Shown here piece by piece: positions 51,408 to 60,234 of a DNA stretch of 64,000 bases. The position numbers were made by a program, and so were the translations under genes. The DNA is from Rhizobium binae (GTDB lineage: Bacteria; Pseudomonadota; Alphaproteobacteria; Rhizobiales; Rhizobiaceae), in contig NZ_CP071604.1 in the NCBI RefSeq assembly GCF_017357225.1, positions 2,421,001-2,485,000 on the forward strand, read 5' to 3'. The notes below the pieces were generated by a model. It searched no databases. It had not been told where the DNA came from and saw only the letters and a list, made by a program, of their open reading frames with translations. Position 1 is the stretch's first letter, and each line of letters opens with the position of its first letter.

Positions 51408-52436
51408 ATGTTCGATGATCTTGTCGCAGCTTACGGCAGCCGTTTCCTGCTTGCGGCCGGTGGCGTCGGCTTGGCGCTTCTCCTGCTCATTCTGGCGCTC
51501 TGGCTGATCCGAAGCCGCGCCCCCTCGCCCTTCATACGTGGCGGCCGCAACCGTCAGCCCCGCCTGCAGGTGCTGGATGCAGCGGCCGTCGATACCCGCC
51601 GCCGGCTGGTGCTGGTGCGCCGTGACGACGTCGAACATCTGATCATGATCGGCGGTCCGACCGACATCGTCATCGAAAGCCGGATCCTGGCCGAAGCGCC
51701 CGAACAGTCCGAAAGCGTCAGACGGCCCGAGCCGGCCGCTGAGCGGCCAGCAAAAGTCCCGCGCCCCGAAACACCGCCCGTTTCCGTAAGCCGTCCGCCG
51801 GTTGCCGCCCTCAGCGAGCCGGCCGCCGAACCCGCCTTCGCGGCCCCAGCCGCGCTGGTACCGCGTCCTCGCCCCGAACCGCCGGTCCAGCCAGCCGCGC
51901 CGCCGCCGGTGGCCACCAGCCCGCTTCCGGCGGAGCCCGCGGCGGCTCCGCTGTCGGCCGAACGCGATCATTCTCCGCGTCCCGCTCCGCTCCAGCCGCG
52001 CCTGCCGGAACAACCGGTTGCCCCCCGGGTCGCACAGCCCGCACCGTATCACGATACGGCGAGTGCTGCCGAAATCCTTGACGCCGCCCGCCAGCGGGTC
52101 CTGCCGCAGCAGCGCATCGATCCCGAGGTCTCCGCCCCCGACAGGCCGGCGCCGCGCACCGCGCCCGCGACGTCCGAGGACGAAGCGGCTGCGCAATCGG
52201 CAGCGGCGAGTCGCCATGATTTCCAGCGGGTGCTGGAACAGGAGATGGCAAACAATCTGACGGCCGAGCGCATCGTGCCGGCTCCGGCAAACCAGACCCC
52301 GCGCCCGGCCGCGCCGCAGCCCGCCAACCTGCCGCGCCGCGATCCCGAACTTGCCCCGATCACCGGCGCAGACACGGAACTGCAGAAGGAAGTTGCCCGC
52401 ATTTTCGGTGAAATGAGCGTCAATCGCGACAAGTGA
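51408..52436 (+). CDS. FliO/MopB-like membrane protein with Pro/Ala-rich tail
   Basis: A 342-residue protein. A single hydrophobic helix at about residues 12-37 (GVGLALLLLILALWLIRSRA) is followed by a basic stretch and a short beta-rich region (LQVLDAAAVDTRRRLVLVRRDDVEHL), which matches the FliO cytoplasmic domain of the flagellar export gate (MGGPTDIVIE). The rest is a long Pro/Ala/Glu-rich tail that FliO proteins lack or have shorter. The ATG at 51408 (or GTG at 51402) has GGAG about nine bases upstream. No other flagellar gene is nearby; it faces cckA. Confidence 0.7.
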   Translation: MFDDLVAAYGSRFLLAAGGVGLALLLLILALWLIRSRAPSPFIRGGRNRQPRLQVLDAAAVDTRRRLVLVRRDDVEHLIMIGGPTDIVIESRILAEAPEQSESVRRPEPAAERPAKVPRPETPPVSVSRPPVAALSEPAAEPAFAAPAALVPRPRPEPPVQPAAPPPVATSPLPAEPAAAPLSAERDHSPRPAPLQPRLPEQPVAPRVAQPAPYHDTASAAEILDAARQRVLPQQRIDPEVSAPDRPAPRTAPATSEDEAAAQSAAASRHDFQRVLEQEMANNLTAERIVPAPANQTPRPAAPQPANLPRRDPELAPITGADTELQKEVARIFGEMSVNRDK

Positions 52437-52842
52437 TCGTTGCACCGCGGAAGCTCGGTTGCCCGCATTGGTCACTTCATCATGAAGTTGCAGAAATGCC
52501 CCAATGCGGCGGCTTCTCGTTCCGGGAGTTCTTCGGGCCTCCCCACTGCGTCGATCATTTGTTATCATCGACGTGAAGAGCTCTGGTGCATTGAGGTTAC
52601 ACTTTGCCTAAGTAAATGCCGGTCTCACTCCAGTTTCACCCCGTACTGCCGCACAGCAAGACGCTGGCGGCATGCGACCATGTTCATCGGGTGGTGGCGA
52701 GAGACCGGTTTGGCATTGTTACAATGTGCCAGCGCAGCTCCGCTGCTCAGCTCTTCAGCCGCCCACGACATCGCCACACCGCGCCCGCAAGGCTTTCTCA
52801 TGCACCATCTTGGTGGACTTTCGAACGGAAGACCAAGACGAT
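52437..52842. other. Gene-free stretch before the DUF1062 gene
   Basis: These 406 bases hold no supported gene, terminator or repeat. They probably contain the promoter of the DUF1062 gene. No recognisable box was found. Confidence 0.4.
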
Positions 52843-53541
52843 ATGTGCAAGACGCTTCGGGTCCGATGGACCATCATTCCCAAGACAGCCCCCCAGCCAT
52901 GGATTGCGTGTGGCGGATGCGGAGGCCTCAGAGCTTTCCGATCCAGCGGCAAGATCCGGCTGAATGCCAACGGTCGCAAGCTCGACGCCTGGCTGATCTA
53001 CAAATGCCTTACCTGCGAAAGGACATGGAACCGGCCAATCTTCGAGCGCCGGAATATCCGCGACATCGATCCGCTGCTGCTCGACGCGCTGCAGTCCAAT
53101 GACCCGGATTGGGTTCGCGCGGAAAGCTTCAATCTCGATGGGCTGCGGCGCAAATCACAGCGCGTGGACGAATTCGCCGAATTCGACATCGCCAAGGAGA
53201 CGCGGCACGAGATCGCAGGCTGGACATGCCTGGAAATCGAGCTGGCGGCGCAGTTCGCGACAAGCATCCGCCTGGATCGACTGCTGGCCTTCGAGTTGAA
53301 AATGTCGCGCTCGCGCCTGCAGGCTTTGCACGATCAGGGCCTGTGTCGAACGGACCCCGGTGGCGCAGATATCATGCGGCGAAGGGTAAGGAGTGGCACG
53401 CTCGTCACGATCGATCTCGTCGTGGAGCCCGAGCGGGAGCGACTGTGGAAACCTCTGGCGACAAGCGGTCCGCTCCAATGCAGGTCGCCCCGGAGCATGC
53501 GGCGGCTCGGGGACGGCGACATGGATAAAACTAAAGGCTGA
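52843..53541 (+). CDS. DUF1062 family protein
   Basis: A 232-residue protein. The N-terminus CKTLRVRWTIIPKTAPQPW followed by IACGGCGGLRAFRSSGKIRLN and WLIYKCLTCERTWN gives two CxxC pairs that look like a zinc ribbon. The middle (EIELAAQFATSIRLDRLLAFEL) and the SRSRLQALHDQG stretch suggest a further helical RNA/DNA-binding-like part. These are marks of the DUF1062 family of unknown function. The ATG at 52843 follows GGAAGAC. The open frame extends upstream to 52672 without similarity. Confidence 0.8.
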   Translation: MCKTLRVRWTIIPKTAPQPWIACGGCGGLRAFRSSGKIRLNANGRKLDAWLIYKCLTCERTWNRPIFERRNIRDIDPLLLDALQSNDPDWVRAESFNLDGLRRKSQRVDEFAEFDIAKETRHEIAGWTCLEIELAAQFATSIRLDRLLAFELKMSRSRLQALHDQGLCRTDPGGADIMRRRVRSGTLVTIDLVVEPERERLWKPLATSGPLQCRSPRSMRRLGDGDMDKTKG

Positions 53542-53579
53542 AGCGCGTCGCATGATTCAAATTTGATACGAAACGCGTT
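53542..53579. repeat. Imperfect palindrome with ATTCAAATTT loop
   Basis: GCGCGTCGCATGA on the left and a diverged counterpart ending in ACGCGTT on the right face each other across a TCAAA-type loop. The unit resembles the perfect palindrome at 61199-61234, so it is probably a dispersed rhizobial intergenic repeat. Confidence 0.5.
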
Positions 53580-53625
53580 AATGGGCGGCGCACGAAGGCC
53601 GATCGAGAAGCCGGCAGTGCAACGA

Positions 53626-53657
53626 CAAAGAAGGCGCCGCGATCAGATCGCGGCGCC
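53626..53657 (-). terminator. Intrinsic terminator of dksA
   Basis: On the minus strand a perfect 12-base stem, GGCGCCGCGATC with its complement, separated by one base (effective loop five to seven bases), is followed by TTCTTTG. It ends 29 bases downstream of the dksA stop. Confidence 0.8.
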
Positions 53658-53685
53658 CAATGTATCTCTGCCTGCGTGGAAACCG

Positions 53686-54105
53686 TCATTCGTCGCGATA
53701 GACTTTTTCGCGACGTTCGTGGCGCTCCTGCGCCTCGATCGACAACGTCGCGATCGGGCGGGCGTCGAGGCGCTTGAGACCGATCGGTTCGCCGGTTTCC
53801 TCGCAATAGCCGTAGGTGCCGTCTTCGATTCGCTGCAGCGCCGCGTCGATCTTGGAGATCAGCTTTCTCTGCCGGTCACGGGCACGAAGTTCGATCGCCC
53901 GGTCGGTTTCCGAAGACGCTCGGTCGGCGAGATCGGGGTGGTTTGCGCTTTCCTCAGCCAAATGGTCGAGCGTTTCGCGCGCTTCTCTAAGGATATCGTT
54001 TTTCCAGGCGACCAGCTTGGCCCTGAAGTAGGCCCGCTGGTTTACGTTCATGAACTCTTCCTCTTCCGAGGGAACGTAATTGCTAAGATCGATCTTCTCA
54101 CTCAA
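53686..54105 (-). CDS. dksA: DksA-type RNA polymerase-binding regulator without full zinc finger
   Basis: A 139-residue protein. The coiled-coil part (KNDILREARETLDHLAEES) and the tip region carrying DLADRASSETDRAIELR are present, so it should enter the polymerase secondary channel and act with ppGpp. The zinc finger reads YCEETGEPIG ... ATLSIEAQ: only the first of four cysteines is kept, the others being Thr, Ser and Ala. The start is TTG at 54105, with AGGAG eight bases before it; it matches the usual alphaproteobacterial MSEKIDLSNY start. The upstream ATG (54126) is rejected. Confidence 0.92.
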   Translation of the reverse strand: MSEKIDLSNYVPSEEEEFMNVNQRAYFRAKLVAWKNDILREARETLDHLAEESANHPDLADRASSETDRAIELRARDRQRKLISKIDAALQRIEDGTYGYCEETGEPIGLKRLDARPIATLSIEAQERHERREKVYRDE

Positions 54106-54380
54106 CGCGATTCTCCTGAAGAACATCTCATCTGGCCGGGTGTATATCCCAAGCGCTAGCCGCGATTCAAGCCAAATACGACAGCTAAACAGATTTTTAA
54201 ATCTGTTACAATTTTCAGCTAACGGACTATTTTCTCATGATTATTCCCGCTGACATTTTTTGCTTCGCCTTCAAAACGCCGTGTTACCGGCCACGTTTTG
54301 CGGTTTTGCGACACGGCTGGCGGTTGACGGCGGCTGAGCGCAACCGCTACTGAAAAGACCCACCGATCCTGGATTTGCCC

Positions 54381-54875
54381 ATGACCGTACCGCTGCCTCC
54401 GCCCCATCGCATCTACCTCCTGCGTCATGCCGAGGCCGCCCCGGCCGAACCCGGGCAACGCGATTTTGACCGGCCGCTCAGCGAAAAAGGTTATGGCGAT
54501 GCCGAGATCATCGCCGACAAGGCAGCCGACAAGGGCTACCGGCCGGATCTTCTCATCAGTTCGACGGCGTTGCGCTGCCGAGACACTGCTGACGCCGTCC
54601 ATCGGGCAGTCGGCGTCGCCCTCGACGTGCGCTATGTCGATGCGCTCTATGACGCCACCGTCGACACCTATCTCGAAATCATCGATGCGCAGGAGGCGAC
54701 GGCCGTCATGCTGGTCGGCCACAATCCAACCATGGAGCAGGCGCTGGAGACACTGATCGGTCACAAGGCGATGGTCCGCGCCCTACCCGGCGGCTTTCCG
54801 ACGGCAGGCCTTGCCGTTATCGATTTCGCTGCGTCCGTTAACGCCTGGCGTCTGATCGATTTCATTGTCGTCTGA
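54381..54875 (+). CDS. Histidine phosphatase family protein (SixA-like)
   Basis: A 164-residue protein with the RHG/RHAE motif in RIYLLRHAEAAP, a DRPLSEKGYGDAEIIAD block, LISSTALRCRDTAD with an Arg of the phosphate pocket and VMLVGHNPTMEQAL with the second His. SixA acts on phosphohistidine of Hpt domains, and this window contains an Hpt protein, but that pairing is only an inference. The ATG is at 54381. Confidence 0.85.
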   Translation: MTVPLPPPHRIYLLRHAEAAPAEPGQRDFDRPLSEKGYGDAEIIADKAADKGYRPDLLISSTALRCRDTADAVHRAVGVALDVRYVDALYDATVDTYLEIIDAQEATAVMLVGHNPTMEQALETLIGHKAMVRALPGGFPTAGLAVIDFAASVNAWRLIDFIVV

Positions 54876-54932
54876 AATCGTCGAAGCAATTCGAAGAGCG
54901 GCAGGAACCTTCCTTATCCGCGGAAAACGGAA

Positions 54933-56483
54933 ATGCGTTCGCGCCACTTCTTTTTCGGACAACGCCGCCTTCCTATATTGCTGGCAGTCACCAATCGGAA
55001 TCGCGCCTTGCCGCCACGCCTGACATCCCTTGCCGACGATGCTCGCATCGCCTTCGACAATCTCGCCGACCGGGCGAATGGGCTCGTCAATCCGACCGTG
55101 CGGCTCGGCGTCACTGGCCTCTCGCGATCCGGCAAGACGGTTTTCATCTCCTCGCTTGTCCACAATCTCCTGCATGGCGGCCGACTGCCGCTTTTCGAAC
55201 CGGTGCAATCGGGCCGCGTTTCCGCCGTGCGGCTCGAGCCGCAGCCTGATGATGCTGTGCCTCGCTTTCAATATGAAGACCATATCCGGGCGCTGGTGAA
55301 GGACCGCGTCTGGCCGGATTCGACCCGCGCCATTTCCGAATTGCGCATCACGCTCGATTATCAGAGCGCCAGCGGCTGGAATCGCCTGTTCTCACCCGGC
55401 CGGCTGTCGATCGATATCGTCGATTACCCCGGTGAATGGCTGCTCGACCTGCCACTGCTCGGCAAGGATTATCGCACCTTCAGCGAGGAGACGATTGCGC
55501 TTGCGCAAACCGGCGTCCGCTCCGCACTGTCGCAGGGCTGGCTGGCGCTCACACGGGCGGCCGATATAAATGCCGGCGCCGACGAGATGGTGGCCCGCGA
55601 GCTTGCAACTGCCTTCGCCGACTATCTGAAGGCCTGCAAGGCCGACGAACGTTCGCTCTCCACCTTGCCGCCCGGCCGCCTGCTCCTGCCCGGCGATCTC
55701 GACGGCTCGCCGGCGCTGACCTTCGCTCCGCTCGCTCTGCAGCCCGAAGGACGCCCCGGTCGCGGCTCGCTCTGGGCGATGATGGAGCGTCGATACGAAG
55801 CCTATAAGTCGGTGGTCGTCAAACCCTTCTTCCGCGAGCATTTCGCGCGGCTCGACCGCCAGATCGTGCTGGTCGACGCACTGCAGGCGATGAACCGCGG
55901 CCCGGAAGCCGTCCAGGATCTGGAACGCGCGCTGACCGATGTGCTCGCCTGTTTCCGCCCGGGCACCAATTCGCTGCTCTCCTCGCTGCTTGGCCGGCGT
56001 ATCGACCGCGTGCTGGTCGCCGCCACCAAGGCCGACCATCTCCATCATGAGAGCCATGACCGGCTCGACGCGCTGACCCGCCGCCTCGTCGATCGCGCCA
56101 TCGCCCGCATCGGCATGGCCGGCGCCGGCATCGATGTCATGGCTCTGGCCTCCGTGCGCGCCACCCGAGAGGCGTCGGTCAAACGTGACGGCCATGACCT
56201 GCCCGTGATCGTCGGTACGCCGATGGCGGGTGAAACCATTGCCGGCGAGCGCTTCGACGGCCAGAGAAAGACCGCGATCTTTCCCGGCGACCTGCCGCAG
56301 GATCCGGAAGGCCTGTTTGACCGTATCGCCTCGGGCGAGATCGGTGGAACCCTGCCCGAAATCAATGTCGTCAGGTTCCGCCCGCCGCATCTCGAGGAAA
56401 CCGGCGGCGGCGTCAAGCTGTCGGTGCCGCATATCCGCCTCGACCGCGCCATGCAGTTCCTGTTCGGAGACCGTCTCGCATGA
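54933..56483 (+). CDS. YcjX family P-loop GTPase-like protein
   Basis: A 516-residue protein with a Walker A-like GLSRSGKT at residues 62-69 in VRLGVTGLSRSGKTVFISSLV, a DIVDYPGEWLLDLPLLG block and VLVAATKADHLHHE, which resembles the NKxD guanine-specificity loop. This is the YcjX (COG3106) family, co-occurring with YcjF. Function is not well defined; links to stress response have been reported for relatives. The ATG at 54933 is the first in frame; a later start near residue 25 is possible. It overlaps the next gene by 4 bases. Confidence 0.85.
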   Translation: MRSRHFFFGQRRLPILLAVTNRNRALPPRLTSLADDARIAFDNLADRANGLVNPTVRLGVTGLSRSGKTVFISSLVHNLLHGGRLPLFEPVQSGRVSAVRLEPQPDDAVPRFQYEDHIRALVKDRVWPDSTRAISELRITLDYQSASGWNRLFSPGRLSIDIVDYPGEWLLDLPLLGKDYRTFSEETIALAQTGVRSALSQGWLALTRAADINAGADEMVARELATAFADYLKACKADERSLSTLPPGRLLLPGDLDGSPALTFAPLALQPEGRPGRGSLWAMMERRYEAYKSVVVKPFFREHFARLDRQIVLVDALQAMNRGPEAVQDLERALTDVLACFRPGTNSLLSSLLGRRIDRVLVAATKADHLHHESHDRLDALTRRLVDRAIARIGMAGAGIDVMALASVRATREASVKRDGHDLPVIVGTPMAGETIAGERFDGQRKTAIFPGDLPQDPEGLFDRIASGEIGGTLPEINVVRFRPPHLEETGGGVKLSVPHIRLDRAMQFLFGDRLA

Positions 56484-57559
56484 GTAAGCCCCCGTCCGAT
56501 CCGCCACGCCGCCCACCCGCAGCCTTCGCTTACGAAGACAAGGCATCCGAGCCGCACGTCAGCAGCCGTCAGCAGCAAGGCCGGCGCAAACCGGAAAGCT
56601 TCTCTGAAAATATCATCGAGACGCCCGACCAGGATGATCCCTTCATCAATCCTGACATGGATCTCAACGCGCTGCCGGTCGCGACGCCGCGCAAGCGCCG
56701 CACCTCCTTTGGCAAGATCGCCGCCGCCGCCTTCGGCATCCTGCTGTCGCTTAGCCTCGGGCTCTGGACCGACCAGTTGATCAGCGATCTCTTCACCCGC
56801 GCCGACTGGTTGGGTTACGCAGCCCTTGGCGTGCTCACGATCGGCATCCTCGCCGTGCTTGCCCTCGTCATCCGCGAGACCGCAGGCATGATGCGCCTTG
56901 CCGCCGTCCAGGCGATCAAGGCCGAAGCGGAAGCCGCCATCCTCGAAACTCGACCGGTGAAGGCGCGCTCCGTCGTGGCGAGCCTCACCACGCTGCTTGC
57001 CGCCAATCCCGAAACATCGAAGGGACGTGCGACGCTGAACGCGACCGAGGGTGAGGTCATCGATCCCCCGCATCTGATCGCCTTGGCCGAACGAGAACTG
57101 CTCGCCCCGCTGGACCGCAAGGCCCGTGCCCTCATCGTCAATGCCTCCAAGCGTGTCTCGATCGTCACCGCCGTCAGCCCGCGCGCGGTCGTCGATCTGC
57201 TCTATGTGCTCTACGAGGCCGTCCGCCTCATCCGCGCCATGGCGGAACTCTATGGCGGCCGCCCCGGCACGCTCGGCATGTTCCGCCTTCTGCGCGACGT
57301 GCTGGCGCATCTGGCGGTCACCGGCTCGATCGCCGTCGGTGACAGCCTTGTCCAGCAGGTGCTCGGCCATGGCCTGGCCTCGAAGCTATCGGCCCGACTC
57401 GGCGAGGGTGTCATCAACGGCCTGATGACCGCCCGCATCGGAATCGCCGCCATGGATCTCTGCCGGCCGCTTGCCTTTCGCACGCTGAAGCGACCGGGAA
57501 TCGGCGATTTCATCGCCGATCTCACACCTTCGATGTCGTCCCGCGGCAACAGTCCTTAA
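56480..57559 (+). CDS. YcjF/TIGR01620 family membrane protein
   Basis: A 359-residue inner-membrane protein. The N-terminal 70 residues are charged and probably disordered. Two hydrophobic helices follow at about residues 75-96 (IAAAAFGILLSLSLGLWTD) and 110-135. The C-terminal DUF697-like domain includes GVLTIGILAVLALVIRETAG and KRVSIVTAVSPRAVVDLLYV. It overlaps ycjX in an ATGA junction, so the two form a translationally coupled pair, as in many proteobacteria. Confidence 0.85.
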   Translation: MSKPPSDPPRRPPAAFAYEDKASEPHVSSRQQQGRRKPESFSENIIETPDQDDPFINPDMDLNALPVATPRKRRTSFGKIAAAAFGILLSLSLGLWTDQLISDLFTRADWLGYAALGVLTIGILAVLALVIRETAGMMRLAAVQAIKAEAEAAILETRPVKARSVVASLTTLLAANPETSKGRATLNATEGEVIDPPHLIALAERELLAPLDRKARALIVNASKRVSIVTAVSPRAVVDLLYVLYEAVRLIRAMAELYGGRPGTLGMFRLLRDVLAHLAVTGSIAVGDSLVQQVLGHGLASKLSARLGEGVINGLMTARIGIAAMDLCRPLAFRTLKRPGIGDFIADLTPSMSSRGNSP

Positions 57560-57708
57560 CTGACGAGGCGATTCCACGGCTTCCGCCTCCCCCAGCGTCA
57601 ACATAGAATAAAGCAAGCATATTCAATAGGATATAGGAAGATCATTAATAACCGCACGGCATGACGGCCTAGCAGCCCCTCGCATTTCGGCACAATCGAA
57701 AGGAAGGG

Positions 57709-57716
57709 TTAACCAT
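57709..57716 (+). promoter_or_regulatory. Candidate CtrA half-site
   Basis: TTAACCAT, the full CtrA half-site, 54 bases before the secreted-protein gene at 57770. No second half was found at the correct spacing, so this is a weak candidate. Confidence 0.3.
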
Positions 57717-57769
57717 TCTTCGGCAAAACTTGCAGCCAGTTCGTGAGTGGTGTTTGCCAAGGAAAATCC

Positions 57770-58321
57770 ATGTATTCGCGCAAGTTTCTCTTCGTATGCG
57801 GCCTCGCCGCCGCGGCATTGTCGCCGGTCGCAGATGTCGCTCCGGCAGCCACCGCCGCAACCCGTGACAAAGCCTTCTTCGATTCCGTCGCCGGCTCCTG
57901 GAAGGGCCCCGGCGAGATCGTCGCCGGCAAGTACAAGGGCACCAAATTCACCTGCAACCTGATCGGCGAACCCACCGGCGACAGCAATGCCGGCATCAAG
58001 CTCGACGGCACCTGCCGCGTCGGCGTCTTCAAGCAGCCGATGACCGCTGTCATCTCGCAGTCGGGCTCCAGCTATAAAGGCAAGTTTCTCGACGGCGCCG
58101 CCGGCAAAGGTCTTGACGTCGTCTCCGGTGCCGTCACCGAGGATACCGTCGTGGTCGGCATCAACCGCGCCAAGCTGAATGGAGCGATGATTGCCCGCGT
58201 GCGTGACGACAAGACGATGAACGTCACCGTTTCGGTCAAGGTCGAAAGCCAGATGATCCCTGTCATCGGCCTGACATTGACGCGGCAGGTCGATGAAATG
58301 GCCGTGGGCTCGATCGAGTAG
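57770..58321 (+). CDS. Secreted protein of unknown function
   Basis: A 183-residue protein with a signal peptide (MYSRKFLFVCGLAAAALSPV, cleavage near residue 25-29). The mature part has VAGSWKGPGEIVAGKYKGTKFT, a beta-rich pattern that looks like a small lipocalin-like or calycin fold, with two cysteines (in FTCNLIG and GTCRVG). No family is recognised with certainty. The ATG follows AAGGAAAA. Confidence 0.65.
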   Translation: MYSRKFLFVCGLAAAALSPVADVAPAATAATRDKAFFDSVAGSWKGPGEIVAGKYKGTKFTCNLIGEPTGDSNAGIKLDGTCRVGVFKQPMTAVISQSGSSYKGKFLDGAAGKGLDVVSGAVTEDTVVVGINRAKLNGAMIARVRDDKTMNVTVSVKVESQMIPVIGLTLTRQVDEMAVGSIE

Positions 58322-58389
58322 ACAGATCGCATGACGGATTTTCCTGAAGCGGCGGGTTTCCCGCCGTTTGGCGTTTCAGGAGCCCTGCT

Positions 58390-58917
58390 TCAGGCGCTCC
58401 GCCACCAGTTGCCGCTGTCATCGGCGACCTCGATGCCCGTCACGTCGGCGTCGAGTAGCCAGTCGCTGACCGGCCGCCCCCGGACGAGAAGGCCCGGGGC
58501 AATATCGGCAAGCGGCATCAGCACGAAACCGCGCTCGGTCATCCGCGGATGCGGCAGTTCCAGCCGCGGCGCGTCCTGGACGACGTCGCCATAGGTCAGC
58601 ACGTCGATATCGAGCGTGCGCGGCCCCCAGCGCTCGATACGCTCGCGTTTCATCTCCCGTTCGATCGATAGGCAGACATCGAGCAAAGATTCCGGAGGAA
58701 GCCGGGTTTCGACGGCGGCGCAGGCGTTGAAGAAGAACGATTGGTCCGTCTTGCCCCAGGGCGGCGTGCGATAGAGCCGCGACACGGCGGTAACGCGGCA
58801 ATCGTCACGCCCGTCGAGCCTCTGCAAAGCCGCTGCCATCGCCTTCACCGGCTCGCCGATATTGCCGCCGAGGCCGAGAGTGGCGGATCGCGATGCGGCC
58901 TCAGGCAAAGTGCTCAA
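58390..58917 (-). CDS. folK: 2-amino-4-hydroxy-6-hydroxymethyldihydropteridine diphosphokinase
   Basis: A 175-residue enzyme that transfers pyrophosphate from ATP to 6-hydroxymethyl-dihydropterin in folate synthesis. LGLGGNIGEPVKAMAAAL is the N-terminal block, and the signature KRERIERWGPRTLDIDVLTYG is present, with LPHPRMTERGFVLMPLADIA after it. It overlaps folB by 17 bases. It is the last gene of the folP-folB-folK operon. Confidence 0.96.
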   Translation of the reverse strand: MSTLPEAASRSATLGLGGNIGEPVKAMAAALQRLDGRDDCRVTAVSRLYRTPPWGKTDQSFFFNACAAVETRLPPESLLDVCLSIEREMKRERIERWGPRTLDIDVLTYGDVVQDAPRLELPHPRMTERGFVLMPLADIAPGLLVRGRPVSDWLLDADVTGIEVADDSGNWWRSA

Positions 58918-59266
58918 CGCTCACCTGCACGAAATCAAGCACGCCGGGCACCGGCGCGTTCGGCTTGCGCACCGTGATCTTCGCCCGCTTGACCTGCGGA
59001 AATGTCTCGCAGAGGCCCTTGGCGATATCGAGCGCCAGGGCTTCGATAAGATAGCGCCGCTTGCCGGTGACGATCTGCTCGATCACGGTGAAGGCGATGC
59101 CGTAATTGACGGTATCGTCGATCGAGTCGCTTTTCAGCGCTTCGCCGGCGACGACATCGAGCTCGGCATCGACGAAGAAACGCTGGCCGAGGAATTCCTC
59201 CTCGTCATGTACGCCGTGGCGCGCGAAGAAGGCGCAGTTCTGCAGCGTGATCGTGTAGGTGGTCAT
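58901..59266 (-). CDS. folB: Dihydroneopterin aldolase
   Basis: A 121-residue enzyme that splits dihydroneopterin into 6-hydroxymethyl-dihydropterin and glycolaldehyde. ITLQNCAFFARHGVHDEEEF holds the active-site HGV with Glu near position 22; SIDDTVNYGIAFTVIEQIV and ALDIAKGLCETFPQV follow. It overlaps folP by 4 bases and folK by 17. Confidence 0.96.
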   Translation of the reverse strand: MTTYTITLQNCAFFARHGVHDEEEFLGQRFFVDAELDVVAGEALKSDSIDDTVNYGIAFTVIEQIVTGKRRYLIEALALDIAKGLCETFPQVKRAKITVRKPNAPVPGVLDFVQVSVEHFA

Positions 59267-60132
59267 GTCGGCCGCTTCCTCTCAAATTCCTGGCGCGCAT
59301 TGAGCATAGCATCGGCGACATCAAGCGCATCCCTGTTGATTGCGACATTGTGCACCCGGAAAACCGCAGCGCCTTGGAGCCGCAGCAGAACGCTGGTCGC
59401 AGCCGTCGCCACGTCCCGGTCCGGCGCATCCCGCCCCGTCACAGCGCCGAGAAAACGTTTGCGTGAGGTGCCGGCAAGCAACGGCAGGCCGAAGCGCGAA
59501 AGTTCGGAAAACCGCGCCATCAGTTCCAGGTTCTCCTCCGCCGTCTCCTTGGCGAAGCCGAAGCCCGGATCGAGCACGATGCGGTCGCTGTTGACACCTG
59601 CCGCAGCGGCGATCGCAAGCGACCGTTCGAGGAAATGGACCTGGTCGGCGATCACATCGGCAAGTTTGACCCTGTCGCGGCCGGTATGCATGATGCAGAG
59701 TCCCGCCCCCGTCGCCGCGGCCAGTTCCGCGATACCGCTCTCCTTCTGCAGTCCGGAGACGTCGTTGACGATATGGGCGCCAGCGCTGACCGCTAGCCGC
59801 GCCGTGTCGGCGCGATAGGTGTCGATGGATATCAGCGCTTGGGTGCGGCCGCGCAGCGCCTCGATGACGGGCAGCACCCGCGCCTGCTCCTCCGAAGGGC
59901 TGACCGACGCTGCGCCCGGTCGGGTCGATTCGCCGCCGATGTCGACAATCGCGGCGCCATCGCTGACTGCCTGCAGCGCGTGTTCGACGGCGGCATCGAC
60001 AGTTTTGAAGCGTCCGCCATCGGAAAAGGAGTCCGGCGTCACGTTGATGATCGCCATGATCGCCGAACGACGGCCGAGTTCGATCTCCCGGCCATGGCCG
60101 ACGCGCCATAAACTGCCTTCGAACCCTATCAC
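59263..60132 (-). CDS. folP: Dihydropteroate synthase
   Basis: A 289-residue TIM-barrel enzyme that joins the pterin to p-aminobenzoate, the target of sulfonamides. IMAIINVTPDSFSDGGRF is the first signature and IVDIGGESTRPGA the second; IVLDPGFGFAKETAEENLEL and GTSRKRFLG are also present. I prefer a GTG start at 60132 with AGGACA six to seven bases before it, giving VIGFEGSLW; an ATG 12 codons upstream (60168) is possible. First gene of the operon. Confidence 0.94.
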   Translation of the reverse strand: MIGFEGSLWRVGHGREIELGRRSAIMAIINVTPDSFSDGGRFKTVDAAVEHALQAVSDGAAIVDIGGESTRPGAASVSPSEEQARVLPVIEALRGRTQALISIDTYRADTARLAVSAGAHIVNDVSGLQKESGIAELAAATGAGLCIMHTGRDRVKLADVIADQVHFLERSLAIAAAAGVNSDRIVLDPGFGFAKETAEENLELMARFSELSRFGLPLLAGTSRKRFLGAVTGRDAPDRDVATAATSVLLRLQGAAVFRVHNVAINRDALDVADAMLNARQEFERKRPT

Positions 60133-60234
60133 CAGACTTGTCCTATTGATGATGAAAAAAGCCGCCACCCCATATTGCCCTTGCGGTGGCTATGCCCCAA
60201 GCTCCTGCCGATTTCAACATGGGTTGCGTTCAGA

